Shown here one piece after another: positions 25,665 to 35,626 of a stretch of 54,301 nt of DNA. Below the pieces are notes generated by a model. It was not told where the DNA came from and did not search any database. It was given only the letters and a program-made list of their open reading frames with translations. Origin of the DNA: Undibacterium sp. (lineage in GTDB: Bacteria > Pseudomonadota > Gammaproteobacteria > Burkholderiales > Burkholderiaceae_D); NCBI RefSeq assembly GCF_030651495.1, contig NZ_JAUSFI010000052.1, positions 1 to 54,301 on the forward strand. The letters run 5' to 3'. The position numbers and the translations under genes are program-made. How positions within the stretch are numbered: the stretch's first letter is position 1; every line of letters starts with the position of its first letter.

Positions 25665-27125
25665 ATGCTGAAACGTTTTTTTATTTTTTTGCTAGTCCTG
25701 ATCGTTTTATTGCTGAGCGTAATCGCCGTCAACACCCTGCGCCATGGATCTAAGCAATTAGCGGTGTCACCGCTGGCCGCAATCGTTATTGACGAGCAAG
25801 CGGTGGCACAAAGATTGGCGACGTCCCTGCATTTTCAGACTATTTCCAGCCAGGGTAACGCGGATTCTTCCGCCGCAGAATTTGCCAAGTTGCATGCCTA
25901 TCTGCAGCGGGCTTTTCCGCTCAGTCATGCCCGTTTGAAGCGCGAAGTGGTCGGCAGCGCCAGCCTGCTCTACACCTGGGAAGGCAGTGATCCCCAGGCA
26001 AAACCCATCATGCTGATGGCACATCAAGATGTGGTGCCGATTGCGCCGAATACCGAACAAAACTGGCTGCAGCCACCGTTTGAGGGAGTGATCAAAGATG
26101 GCTATATCTGGGGCCGTGGCTCCTGGGATGATAAAGGCAATCTGTTTGCCATCATGGAGGCAGTAGAGAAACTGATCAAGGATGGCTTTACACCGCGCCA
26201 AACCATCTATCTGGCATTTGGCCACGATGAGGAAGTCAGTGGTTTGCAGGGTGCCAAAATGATCGCCAGCCTCATGCAGTCGCGTGGCATTAGCCTCGAT
26301 TACGTACTCGACGAAGGCTTGCTGATTACTGAGGGCATCCTTAAAGGCCTGGATCAATCCGCCGCCCTGATCGGTGTCGCAGAAAAAGGCTATGCCACGA
26401 TCCAGCTAAGTCTGGATGCGACACCGGGGCACTCATCGATCCCGCCACAAAAAACCGCCATAGGGATGATGAGCGTGGCGTTGGCGCGGCTTGAAGGCCA
26501 GCAGTTTCCGGCCCAGATACAGGGCGTGGCGCTAGCGTTGTTTGAGACCATCGCGCCAGAGATGCACGGGCTCAATCGGGTCTTGCTGTCCAATCTCTGG
26601 TTGTTCAAGCCCTTGGTACAGCGCGAACTGGCCAAGGGAGCGGGCACAAATGCGATGCTGCGTACCACCACGGCACTGACCATGATCCATGCGGGGAATA
26701 AGGATAATGTCTTGCCCGGCCATATCGACGCCACGGTGAATTTTCGTACCTTGCCGGGCGACACTCAGGCGACGGTCTTGGCACATGTCAAACAAACGGT
26801 GTCGAATGATGCGATTCAGTTGTCTACCGCCAGCGGTAATTCAGAACCTTCGCGGATTTCACCGATGAATTCAAAGGCGTATCAGACGCTCAATAAAACG
26901 GTGCGTGAAGTGTTCGCCAACACGATCGTCGCCCCCGGCCTGATGTTGGGCGCAACCGATTCCCGTCACTTTGAAGGCATCAGTCAACATATCTTCAAAT
27001 TTTCACCGGTACGTGCCACTGCTAACGATTTGCCACGGTTTCATGGCACAAACGAAAGAATTTCTGTTAAAAATTATGCAGAGATGATAAGGTTTTATCA
27101 CCAACTATTGATTAACAGCAATTAA
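25665..27125 (+). CDS. M20 family metallopeptidase with N-terminal membrane anchor
   Basis: A 486-aa M20 peptidase of the carboxypeptidase PM20D1/CPS1 type. It has an N-terminal hydrophobic helix (5-24), then the zinc motifs: MLMAHQDVVP (His and Asp), WGRGSWDDKGN (bridging Asp), GHDEEVSG (catalytic and ligand Glu), the dimerisation part DATPGHSSIPP, and ATDSRHFEG (ligand His). It probably hydrolyses N-acyl amino acids or dipeptides in the periplasm. ATG 25665 follows an A/G-rich stretch. Transcribed away from the kinase; ends at a hairpin with a T run (27141-27187). Confidence 0.85.
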   Translation: MLKRFFIFLLVLIVLLLSVIAVNTLRHGSKQLAVSPLAAIVIDEQAVAQRLATSLHFQTISSQGNADSSAAEFAKLHAYLQRAFPLSHARLKREVVGSASLLYTWEGSDPQAKPIMLMAHQDVVPIAPNTEQNWLQPPFEGVIKDGYIWGRGSWDDKGNLFAIMEAVEKLIKDGFTPRQTIYLAFGHDEEVSGLQGAKMIASLMQSRGISLDYVLDEGLLITEGILKGLDQSAALIGVAEKGYATIQLSLDATPGHSSIPPQKTAIGMMSVALARLEGQQFPAQIQGVALALFETIAPEMHGLNRVLLSNLWLFKPLVQRELAKGAGTNAMLRTTTALTMIHAGNKDNVLPGHIDATVNFRTLPGDTQATVLAHVKQTVSNDAIQLSTASGNSEPSRISPMNSKAYQTLNKTVREVFANTIVAPGLMLGATDSRHFEGISQHIFKFSPVRATANDLPRFHGTNERISVKNYAEMIRFYHQLLINSN

Positions 27126-27140
27126 TAGTGACCGGGATTG

Positions 27141-27187
27141 CCGCCTATCCTTTCACCATGAGCCTGAGGGTATGGCGGTTTTTTTAG
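27141..27187 (+). terminator. Intrinsic terminator after M20 peptidase gene
   Basis: CCGCCTATCC pairs imperfectly with GGGTATGGCGG across a loop of about 17 bases and is followed by a run of seven T. It lies 16 bases after the stop codon. Confidence 0.65.
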
Positions 27188-27218
27188 AATGATTCAGCAA
27201 ACAGAGGGAGCATGCGAA

Positions 27219-27464
27219 ATGAAAAAAATGATCGTGGCAAGCAGTCTGATTCTGATGTCGACAACGGGTTTCGCCGCCATCATTTCTTGTGATGAGCTTA
27301 AGCAAAAAATTGATACCAAGCTTGAAGGCAAGAGCGTCAAGCATTACCGCTTACAAGTGGCGGCAAAAGACACGGAAACCAAGAATCGGGTAGTGGCCAG
27401 CTGTGATGGCGGTAAAAAAATAATTATCTACCATCGTCTTGCGGCCCCCAAAAACGGCCATTGA
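27219..27464 (+). CDS. DUF1161 family small periplasmic protein
   Basis: An 81-aa protein with a signal peptide (KKMIVASSLILMSTTGFAA) and the DUF1161 pattern SCDELKQKIDTKLEGK, YRLQVAA, then VVASCDGGKKIIIYHR, with two cysteines that could form a disulfide. Function unknown. ATG 27219 has GGGAG (27206-27210) at suitable spacing and starts a good signal peptide; the in-frame codon at 27189 lies inside the preceding terminator. Ends just before a strong bidirectional terminator. Confidence 0.8.
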   Translation: MKKMIVASSLILMSTTGFAAIISCDELKQKIDTKLEGKSVKHYRLQVAAKDTETKNRVVASCDGGKKIIIYHRLAAPKNGH

Positions 27465-27472
27465 GTCTTGCG

Positions 27473-27507
27473 AAAAATACCGGAGGAGCAATTTTGCCGG
27501 TATTTTT
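27473..27507. terminator. Bidirectional intrinsic terminator
   Basis: AAAAATACCGG (27473-27483) and CCGGTATTTTT (27497-27507) form a perfect 11-bp stem around a 13-base loop with A and T runs on the outer sides. It serves the DUF1161 gene (plus) and the three-gene unit ending at 27522 (minus). Confidence 0.85.
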
Positions 27508-27521
27508 TTGCCGCCATACCA

Positions 27522-27992
27522 TCAGTCGCGTTGACGCCTGAATGCGGATAAACCTTTCGCTGCCTGTTTTTGTACTGCATTTCTTACTATCGGTGCCCAG
27601 CCTAACAGCAGACCTTTTACTCCCAGTGCTTGCCGGGCCCATTTCCACAGGCTGAAATGATCCCGGTGGCGGATAATTCGGCCGTTTCTGAAGACAAAAC
27701 TGGCATGGATATCATTGACGACGATACGGCCAGTTTGCGAAAAAGTGTAGGTGGCGACCCAATGCGCTTCACCTTTCAGATCGTCTGCGCGGATGCCGTC
27801 AAACACTAATGAAAAATCCTGTGCCTTGCTGGTCAGCATGCGCCACATATCGGTGGCTTCTTTGCCTTGCAAGATGGGGAAGACCGGGTCAGAAAATTGT
27901 ACATCGTCGGCATAACAGATCGCCATCGTTTCGGCGTCCAGGCGCTGGAAGGCGCTATAAAACTTTTCCAGTAATTCTTCATTGGCGTGCAT
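27522..27992 (-). CDS. NTF2-like (SnoaL-type) family protein
   Basis: A 156-aa protein of the nuclear transport factor 2-like superfamily: NEELLEKFYSAFQRLD, then MAICYADDVQFSDPVFP, WVATYTFSQTGRIVVNDIHA and FRNGRIIRHRDHFSLWKWAR. Such cone-shaped domains act as small enzymes or ligand binders; the substrate cannot be told. Last gene of a likely operon (lipoprotein - GNAT - this gene) with 12 bases to the GNAT gene. Confidence 0.8.
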   Translation of the reverse strand: MHANEELLEKFYSAFQRLDAETMAICYADDVQFSDPVFPILQGKEATDMWRMLTSKAQDFSLVFDGIRADDLKGEAHWVATYTFSQTGRIVVNDIHASFVFRNGRIIRHRDHFSLWKWARQALGVKGLLLGWAPIVRNAVQKQAAKGLSAFRRQRD

Positions 27993-28004
27993 GCGTATTG
28001 ACTC

Positions 28005-28505
28005 TCAGAGTGTTTTGACAAAGTACGTGGCGTTGCCAACGTAAGTATGTAAGCAGGATAACTGATCCTGGCTTAATGCGTGCTGCTCGAGGTAACCCAA
28101 CTTTTGCCAGAACCCGTGGCTGTCTTGTACCGACACCAGCGCAGAATACAGGTATTGCTGATCGCTAGCGTATTTCAATGCCTGCGTTACCAGGCTGGTG
28201 CCAAGTTGCTGGCCGCTGGCGCGTTGCGCTATGGCCAGGTCGTGCAGGTACAGGCAGGTGCTGTTTTGCGCGAGTGCGAAAGTGTCACCCAGACGAGTAA
28301 TGCTGCCACGTAGACTGGGGTAAGCAACCAGATAAGCGCACACCCCTTGCGCATCTGCCGCGACCCAGGCGGTATCTGGTGCGCTCAGCCAACGGTCCCG
28401 TATCAGGGATGGCGCTTCTATCATCGCGGCGACATAAGCTTCGGCCTGGATGGCATAGACCGCTGCCACATCAGCCAGACGCATCTTTCTGATCGTGATG
28501 CTCAT
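28005..28505 (-). CDS. GNAT family N-acetyltransferase
   Basis: A 166-aa GNAT protein. The N-terminal MSITIRKMRLADVAAVYAIQ, the central LYLHDLAIAQRASGQQLGTS (acetyl-CoA binding Q/RxxGxG/A region, here QQLGTS) and the C-terminal GFWQKLGYLEQHAL follow the fold. Acceptor substrate unknown. Middle gene of a three-gene unit; 15 bases separate it from the lipoprotein gene upstream. Confidence 0.82.
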   Translation of the reverse strand: MSITIRKMRLADVAAVYAIQAEAYVAAMIEAPSLIRDRWLSAPDTAWVAADAQGVCAYLVAYPSLRGSITRLGDTFALAQNSTCLYLHDLAIAQRASGQQLGTSLVTQALKYASDQQYLYSALVSVQDSHGFWQKLGYLEQHALSQDQLSCLHTYVGNATYFVKTL

Positions 28506-28520
28506 GGGCTTGCGAATGGC

Positions 28521-28907
28521 TTAATGTTCAGCCGATTTTTTGGCTGATTTTGGACTGGCGCTCGCACTAGCGCTGGCGCTGGCCGAGGCACTGCTCGCCT
28601 CTTCGGCAGAGGCTGCTTTGGCGGCTGCGGCGTTGATTTCAGGTTTTACTTCTTCGATCTTATTTTCGCGCATATAGTCGTTCATTTCTTTCCAACCGGC
28701 ATATATTGGCGCGCGTGCGGCATCAGGGTTTAATGCGTAACAATCTTCAATGGCGCGTCCGGCGTGCCGGCAAGCGCTGCCAGTGGCTCGTGCGTCGCTT
28801 TCTTTCATCGCGGCCTCTTTGGCCGGATCGGCCAGGCCAAGACGGTCGCAGCCAGACAATACGCCAATAACAAACAAACTCAGTAGTAGAGAAGAACGAA
28901 TCAACAT
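28521..28907 (-). CDS. Small hypothetical lipoprotein
   Basis: A 128-aa predicted lipoprotein with lipobox LSGC (Cys20). It carries two further Cys (in ATGSACRHAGRAIEDCYAL, a CHCH-like spacing), a Tyr/Trp-containing middle (IYAGWKEMNDYMREN), and a C-terminal Ala/Ser/Lys tail with SASASASASASAS. I do not recognise a family. ATG 28907 is chosen because it gives a compact signal; the reading from 28922 adds five residues. First gene of the unit with the GNAT and NTF2-like genes. Confidence 0.65.
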   Translation of the reverse strand: MLIRSSLLLSLFVIGVLSGCDRLGLADPAKEAAMKESDARATGSACRHAGRAIEDCYALNPDAARAPIYAGWKEMNDYMRENKIEEVKPEINAAAAKAASAEEASSASASASASASASPKSAKKSAEH

Positions 28908-29106
28908 GGGCGCACCGATCAATTTGTAGAGTCAGGATGATAATAACTAGTAGTGTAGAGCAAAACAGGCGGAGATCTTGATTTGCCAGGGGCCTTTTTC
29001 CTCGAATATTTTGTGCGCTATAAATCCTCTATCATGGAGGGCTGGTTTTCTCAAAGGTGACCGTGGTGAATTTTGTGATTTTGTTTTTTCCTGTCAGCGA
29101 CGGAAA

Positions 29107-30060
29107 ATGTATATGTTGAGCGGTATTCTGGCCGCGCTAGGTGCGGGCTTGTTGTGGGGGCTGGTATTCATCACGCCCTTGTTGCTGCCGGATTATCCCG
29201 GCATGATATTGTCGTTCGGGCGTTACACGGCATTTGGACTCATTGCGTTGATTCCAGCGTGGTTTGACCGCAAGCATATCTTTGCCTTGCGCCGGCAAGA
29301 CTGGATGGCGGCGTTCAAGCTGGCGCTGGTCGGGAATATTGTTTATTACGCCGCGCTGGCGAGCGCAATCCAATTAGCCGACGCGCCACTGCCGACCATG
29401 CTGATCGGCACTTTGCCGATGGTAATCGCGATCTGCTCAAACTGGTCGCCGCATCATCCGTCTGAGCGCATCGCATGGAACAAGCTAGTCTTCCCGCTGG
29501 GGATTATATTGATCGGGCTGATGTTGGTGAATGCGGCAGAACTGCGCCATCTCAATGACCAGCGCAGTCCGGCAGAGTATCTGCGCGGCGGCTTGATCGC
29601 TTTAATCGCGGTAGCCGCCTGGACCTGGTATCCGATCATGAACAGCCGTTACCTGAAGGTGTTTACCCATATCAGCTCCAGCACTTGGGCGACGGCGCAA
29701 GGTCTGGCAACCTTGCCGCTGGCCTTGCTGGGGTTTGCGCTGTACGGCATCGCTGCTGGTTTGGATGGTACGGGGAGCCAGTATGTGTTTCCGCTCGGGG
29801 CGCGGCCTGAAAAATTTATCGTCGTGATGCTGGTGCTGGGCTTGCTGGCATCCTGGCTCGGTACCTTATTGTGGAATCATGCCAGCCAAAAATTGCCCAC
29901 CAGTCTGGCCGGGCAATTGATCGTGTTCGAAACCCTGTCCGCTTTACTCTATACCTTTGTGCTGCGCGGCAGCCTGCCTATGCCGCAGATACTGGTAGGA
30001 GTATGCCTGTTATGTCTAGGTGTTGCGCTTTCAGTACGTGCGTTTCAGCCGGCTAAATAG
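29107..30060 (+). CDS. EamA/DMT-superfamily transporter
   Basis: Inner-membrane protein of 317 aa with about ten hydrophobic helices in two EamA repeats, typical of drug/metabolite transporters; substrate unknown. Helices begin at SGILAALGAGLLWGLVF and end at LVGVCLLCLGVALSV. ATG 29107 (or 29113) gives the normal DMT N-terminus; the reading from 28978 adds 43 polar residues. Its 3' end overlaps the convergent kinase gene by eight bases. Confidence 0.85.
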   Translation: MYMLSGILAALGAGLLWGLVFITPLLLPDYPGMILSFGRYTAFGLIALIPAWFDRKHIFALRRQDWMAAFKLALVGNIVYYAALASAIQLADAPLPTMLIGTLPMVIAICSNWSPHHPSERIAWNKLVFPLGIILIGLMLVNAAELRHLNDQRSPAEYLRGGLIALIAVAAWTWYPIMNSRYLKVFTHISSSTWATAQGLATLPLALLGFALYGIAAGLDGTGSQYVFPLGARPEKFIVVMLVLGLLASWLGTLLWNHASQKLPTSLAGQLIVFETLSALLYTFVLRGSLPMPQILVGVCLLCLGVALSVRAFQPAK

Positions 30061-32413
30061 CTATACTCCCTAATTTTATGGGTTGATGGGCATCGAACGA
30101 TGCCACCGGCAGCGTGAACCAGAAAGTCGTTCCCTGTCCTATTTCGCTGCGATAGCCGATGTCGCCACCCATTTGGCGTATCAGTTTTTTGCTGATATTC
30201 AGACCCAGGCCCGTGCCGCCCTGCTGTCTGGTATCGGTACTGTCGGCTTGCGCGAAGGGTTCAAAAATGCGCGCTTCAAACGCAGGCGGAATCCCCGCAC
30301 CGTGATCTTCCACCTCGACCCGCAGCACACTGTCGCAAGGCAAGATGCGAATGGTAACGATGCCGCCTGGGCGAGAAAACTTGGCTGCATTCGACAGTAA
30401 ATTGGCCAGCACCTGCATCAGACGGTCCGCATCGCCTGTCGCCATGCTGGGCGTCAGCGGCCGCGCGAATGCATAGCGCACCTGATATACGGCGGCATAA
30501 GCGCTATTGGCCTCGATGGCTTGCCGGATCAGTTCGGCCAGATTGACCGGGGTGGCCTGCATGTTCATCTTGCCCGATAGCAGTTTGTCCATATCCAGAA
30601 TATCATTGACCAGGGTAATCAGGCGCTGGCTATTTCTGTTGGCGATGCTCACCATCGCCAGCGCCTTGGGCGGTAGTGCGCCCAGCACGCCCGCTTCCAA
30701 TAAACCCAAGGCACCACGGATAGAGGTCACCGGTGTGCGCAGCTCGTGACTGACGGTCGAGATGAACTCGGATTTGATTCTTTCCATTTGCTTGCGTTGC
30801 GAGATGTCGGTATGGGTACCGACCATGCGCAACGGCTGGCCGTCGGCATCACGCTTGACCACCATGCCGCGATCGAGTATCCAGAGATAGCTGCCATTTT
30901 TGCAGAGAACGCGATGCTCATTGGAAAAGCTATGCGTTGTTCCGGCCAGATTCGCCTCTACGTCAGCCATCACATTGGGCATATCATCCGGATGAACTCT
31001 GCTTGACCATTCACTGACGTCGTTGCCGATTTCTGATTCGGTATACCCGATCATTTCTTTCCAGCGTTTGGACAGCAGCACTTTGCCATTCGGCACATCC
31101 CAGTCCCACACGCCATCGCCGCTGCCCTCAAACGCAAAGACCCAACGTTCTTCGCTGATACGCAGCGAAGTGAGGGTTTGCTCCATCTCCTGCTCAAGTC
31201 GTTTAAGCTGGGTAATATCGGTACCGACGCCGCAGGTGCCGATCACCAGACCATCTTCATCAAAAAGCGGCGATCTGATGACCAGGTAAATATGCTCACC
31301 ATCTTCACGCTGGACGATATTTTCGGTGCGGACCGTTAATTTCTCTTCGATCAGTACCCGTTCGCTCTCATACACGCTTCTGGCCAGCTCCGGCGGCAAT
31401 ATGTCGGTGTAACTTTTTCCTATGATCTGTTCGTTCTTGCAACGGAAAACTGTTTCATATTCCTTATTGACATACAGGTAGCGCCCTTGCACATCGCGCA
31501 CATGCACGTATGAGGCGGTGCCATCCATGACACCAATAAATAACCGGTTGCTTTCACGCAACTTTTGTTCTGCCAGTTTCCGTTCTGAAATCTCGCGCAC
31601 AATAATATTGAAGCAGGTTTGCCGCTCAATCAACATTTCACTGATGCGCAGTTCCAGCGCAAACTGTGCCCCATTACTGCGTTTACCCAGCATCTCACGG
31701 CCATTACCTGTGTTGGGGGGGGCTTTGGTTTTTTTGCTATGACTATCCTCTATCAGCAGGTCGAGTTTGTGGCCGATTAACTCATGCGGGTGATAGCCGA
31801 ACATGCGCACGGCAGCAGGATTGGCCGTTTTAATCACGAAGGCGCTGTCAACAGTGAGGACTGCATCTTCAATATTTTCAAGAATATTCAACAAGCGCGA
31901 TTTGCAGTCTTTCGACTCTTGCAGGGCATAGGAAGTGCAAAGCTCGGTCTCGGCCCAGCGTGCCAGATCCTGAAGGCCCAACAGTTCGGCCTCGTCCAGG
32001 CGGCGCGGGGTTTGATCGATCAGGCATAAAGTGCCGAGCTTATGGCCGTTCGGGCCGAGCAGAGGAGCGCCACAATAAAAACGGATATACGGTGCGTCTG
32101 TCACCAGTGGATTATCCATAAAGCGCGGATCGGCCGCCGCGTCTTCGATCATAAAAACCTGATCAGACAGAATGGCATGGCCGCAAAATGAGATGTCCCT
32201 GCCAGTCTCAGTTGCCTCCAGACCTTGCTTTGATTTGAACCATTGACGCTCTTGGTCCACCAGTGAAATCAGCGCAATCGGTACCGCAAACATACGTTGC
32301 GCAGTCCGGGTGATGCGGTCAAAGCGTTCTTCGGCCGGCGTATCCAAAATACCGGTGGCATTAAGCTCAGCCTGTCTTTCGATTTCATTGCTTGGGGTGG
32401 CGGGTTTCTGCAT
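30053..32413 (-). CDS. Cytoplasmic GAF-PAS3-HisKA sensor histidine kinase
   Basis: A 786-aa soluble kinase. GAF domain at 25-160 (DISFCGHAILSDQ, RFYCGAPLLGPNGHKLGTLC), PAS domains at about 172-282, 285-405 and 415-540 (the last with GVWDWDV and HPDDMPN), then HisKA with His556 in STVSHELRTP and HATPase (LLSNAAKFSRPGG, DHGAGIPP, GTGLGLNIS). There are no membrane helices. GAF/PAS sensors detect small molecules, light or redox state; the signal is unknown and no regulator is adjacent. ATG 32413 starts a family-like N-terminus (QKPATPSNEIERQAELNATG); reading from 32509 adds 32 residues. Confidence 0.87.
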   Translation of the reverse strand: MQKPATPSNEIERQAELNATGILDTPAEERFDRITRTAQRMFAVPIALISLVDQERQWFKSKQGLEATETGRDISFCGHAILSDQVFMIEDAAADPRFMDNPLVTDAPYIRFYCGAPLLGPNGHKLGTLCLIDQTPRRLDEAELLGLQDLARWAETELCTSYALQESKDCKSRLLNILENIEDAVLTVDSAFVIKTANPAAVRMFGYHPHELIGHKLDLLIEDSHSKKTKAPPNTGNGREMLGKRSNGAQFALELRISEMLIERQTCFNIIVREISERKLAEQKLRESNRLFIGVMDGTASYVHVRDVQGRYLYVNKEYETVFRCKNEQIIGKSYTDILPPELARSVYESERVLIEEKLTVRTENIVQREDGEHIYLVIRSPLFDEDGLVIGTCGVGTDITQLKRLEQEMEQTLTSLRISEERWVFAFEGSGDGVWDWDVPNGKVLLSKRWKEMIGYTESEIGNDVSEWSSRVHPDDMPNVMADVEANLAGTTHSFSNEHRVLCKNGSYLWILDRGMVVKRDADGQPLRMVGTHTDISQRKQMERIKSEFISTVSHELRTPVTSIRGALGLLEAGVLGALPPKALAMVSIANRNSQRLITLVNDILDMDKLLSGKMNMQATPVNLAELIRQAIEANSAYAAVYQVRYAFARPLTPSMATGDADRLMQVLANLLSNAAKFSRPGGIVTIRILPCDSVLRVEVEDHGAGIPPAFEARIFEPFAQADSTDTRQQGGTGLGLNISKKLIRQMGGDIGYRSEIGQGTTFWFTLPVASFDAHQPIKLGSIAI

Positions 32414-32792
32414 GTGCGTTCCAGAGATCAATCTAGACTCGATACTCAGGTAAAAAGTATCCGATTCAACCAGTGCTGACAGGTACTGGCGATACAGCAA
32501 ATAGGCCATTGCTCTGCGTCAGTCTCCGCACTATAACAAAAACAGTGTTCCTGATGAAGTTCTTTGCTAGTTTCTCGCGCAAGGATTGAGTGCAATGGTC
32601 TTTTACCTGACGAGAAAATAGACTGGAATGGAGCGTGACATCATTACCCTGAAACCGTGATGTAATCCATGACTCGTTTTTTGTAATTAATGGGAGTATA
32701 TGCATCAATTTTGCCATCCAAGCATCTTTAACATACCAACTATCTCTGTTAATACGCTGATTTTTTATACAGCGATATGTCAATTCAGTTAT
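32414..32792. other. Gap upstream of the GAF-PAS kinase
   Basis: No supportable gene. On the minus strand TATAGT (about 32532-32537) could be a -10 for the kinase. An inverted repeat ACATCA/TGATGT (32638-32643 and 32658-32663) is the only other structure seen. Confidence 0.35.
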
Positions 32793-33989
<1,197 letters not shown>

Positions 33990-34035
33990 ATTTTTTATCA
34001 ACCGAACGTGGTCGGTTTACTGAATCAGGGCAAAC

Positions 34036-34293
34036 TCAATGCAGCAACACCGGTTGGGCCATGTAGGGATCAAATTGTCCGAGAAAGTCGTCAATTTCTT
34101 CTATGCTGGGTTCGGTAGCGATCAGATCATGGACATCTTTGCGAAAATTTTCTGCCAATGAGCCGCCAATAAACCATTCCCGGCGCACCGACTTATCGGT
34201 GATTTCATAGCCGCCGAAGCGTATCGCCTCGTGATCAATATCAGCACCAAATTCTACGACGCTGTATTGATCGCTGTTATAAATGAGGTTCAT
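34036..34293 (-). CDS. DUF3567 family protein
   Basis: An 85-aa protein of the DUF3567 family, known mainly from betaproteobacteria. Recognised by NLIYNSDQYSVVEFG near the start, a central GGYEITDKSVRREWFIGG and the ending DDFLGQFDPYMAQPVLLH. Function unknown; no signal peptide. ATG 34293 has AAAGGA a few bases upstream; 18 further residues from 34347 lack a ribosome site. Single-gene unit with a strong terminator. It supports the Burkholderiales origin. Confidence 0.8.
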   Translation of the reverse strand: MNLIYNSDQYSVVEFGADIDHEAIRFGGYEITDKSVRREWFIGGSLAENFRKDVHDLIATEPSIEEIDDFLGQFDPYMAQPVLLH

Positions 34294-34436
34294 CTTGCAT
34301 CCTTTCTTTGTAATGTTGCTTTCAGCTTCTGCAACTTGCTCAGCCAAACATGGTGTTGTTGGCTGCTGATTTCAAGATGCATAGAAATAATTACGGCAAA
34401 GAAATAAATAGCTTTAATGCGTAACAAAAATTTAGA

Positions 34437-34805
34437 TTAAATCCGGATATCCTGATCTACTGTCAGTAATTCACTGTAGGGAACCTGCTGAAAAAATTGC
34501 AGGATGTTTTCCAGATGCCCGGCACTGGCAAGGCTGAGATAAAGACGTTCAGGCGGATGCCGGAGTAGACGGTTAAGTGTTACGCGCATGACTAAATTAC
34601 CAATACAACACATGCATCCCGGGGCGATACGCTGTAATTGCAGCGAGGGATCGGACGGCAACATGCCGTTGCCGTCTGGCAGACCTTCTAAAATAACGGC
34701 TTTGGTTTCTGCTGGGGGATAAGTGAGGATGGCAGCAGCAATCGCTGCTTCTCTTTGTGCGTAACTGCCACCGCTCACCAGCGTCACAAAACTAGGTTTT
34801 TTCAT
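34437..34805 (-). CDS. Small CobW-like protein with GCMCC motif and no P-loop lysine
   Basis: A 122-aa protein that reads like a shortened CobW/COG0523 N-terminal domain. FVTLVSGGSYAQREAAIAAA sits where the Walker A would be but lacks the GK(S/T), and APGCMCCIGNLVMRVTLNRLL matches the metal-binding CxCC region (GCxCC) of CobW proteins. The middle strand TKAVILEGLPDG and the end SLASAGHLENILQFF fit the same fold. It starts four bases before the stop of the NtrX-like gene (ATGA overlap), so it is translationally coupled to the ntrYX operon. Loss of the nucleotide-binding lysine suggests metal or protein binding without GTPase activity. Function unknown. Confidence 0.6.
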   Translation of the reverse strand: MKKPSFVTLVSGGSYAQREAAIAAAILTYPPAETKAVILEGLPDGNGMLPSDPSLQLQRIAPGCMCCIGNLVMRVTLNRLLRHPPERLYLSLASAGHLENILQFFQQVPYSELLTVDQDIRI

Positions 34806-35524
34806 TCACCACGTTTAGCATATTTGACCGACTCCACGCCTAATTGCTTCAGTTTGCGATATAGATGCGTGCGCTCCAAGCCGGTTTTTTCCGCTACGCG
34901 CGTCATGCTGCCACCTTCACGGTGCAGGTGGTATTCAAAATAGATGCGCTCAAAGGCATCCCTGGCTTCTCTCAGTGGCAACTCGAACGACAGATTCGAA
35001 AACTGATTTCCACTCGCAGAGGCTGGCGCGGGTGCAGAAGCAAAATGCTTGGATTCGTAGGCGCTGGAAGTCGAGCTGAAAGACTGGATGGCAGGGTTAG
35101 ACACATGCATTTCAGCGGAAATAGCCGGCAAACTCGGCGTCGATGTTTTTGCCACCTCGGCACTGCGGCTCAGGCCTTGCTGTACCGCCTTGAGTAATTT
35201 TTGCAGGGCTATCGGTTTTTCCAGGAAATTGAGCGCACCGATACGTGTCGCCTCCACGGCAGTATCAATGGTGGCATGTCCCGACATCATGATAACAGGC
35301 ATGGTCAGCATGCCATCGCGTTGCCATTCTTTCAGCAAAGTGACGCCGTCGGTATCTGGCATCCAAATATCGAGCAAGACCAGGTCAGGCCGCGATTCCA
35401 TCCTCGCGGCTCTGGCTTGCTGTGCATTTTCTGCTAGCTGTACGACGTGTCCCTCGTCGCCCAAAATTTCCGAAAGCAGCTCCCGGATTCCCATTTCGTC
35501 ATCGACGACCAATATGTTTGCCAT
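34802..35524 (-). CDS. NtrX-like response regulator lacking the AAA+ domain
   Basis: A 240-aa regulator with a receiver domain (1-120; acid pair D8/D9, phosphoacceptor D52 in LVLLDIWMPDTDG, K103 in FLEKP), a low-complexity Ser/Ala linker (about 125-175) and a C-terminal Fis-type HTH (RVAEKTGLERTHLYRKLKQLG). The HTH and receiver match NtrX, but the sigma54-interacting AAA+ domain (GAFTGA loop) is missing, so it cannot activate RpoN promoters itself and resembles the RegA/PrrA plan. It pairs with the NtrY-like kinase just upstream (102-base gap). NtrYX systems respond to nitrogen or redox state. Confidence 0.85.
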   Translation of the reverse strand: MANILVVDDEMGIRELLSEILGDEGHVVQLAENAQQARAARMESRPDLVLLDIWMPDTDGVTLLKEWQRDGMLTMPVIMMSGHATIDTAVEATRIGALNFLEKPIALQKLLKAVQQGLSRSAEVAKTSTPSLPAISAEMHVSNPAIQSFSSTSSAYESKHFASAPAPASASGNQFSNLSFELPLREARDAFERIYFEYHLHREGGSMTRVAEKTGLERTHLYRKLKQLGVESVKYAKRGE

Positions 35525-35626
35525 AAATCTACCCTCACACCCTCATTATTTTATTCAAACTGTGTTCCTCTGCGGGAGCCATCTGATTTGACTACATGAC
35601 ATCAATACCTATGCATTACTCATACA

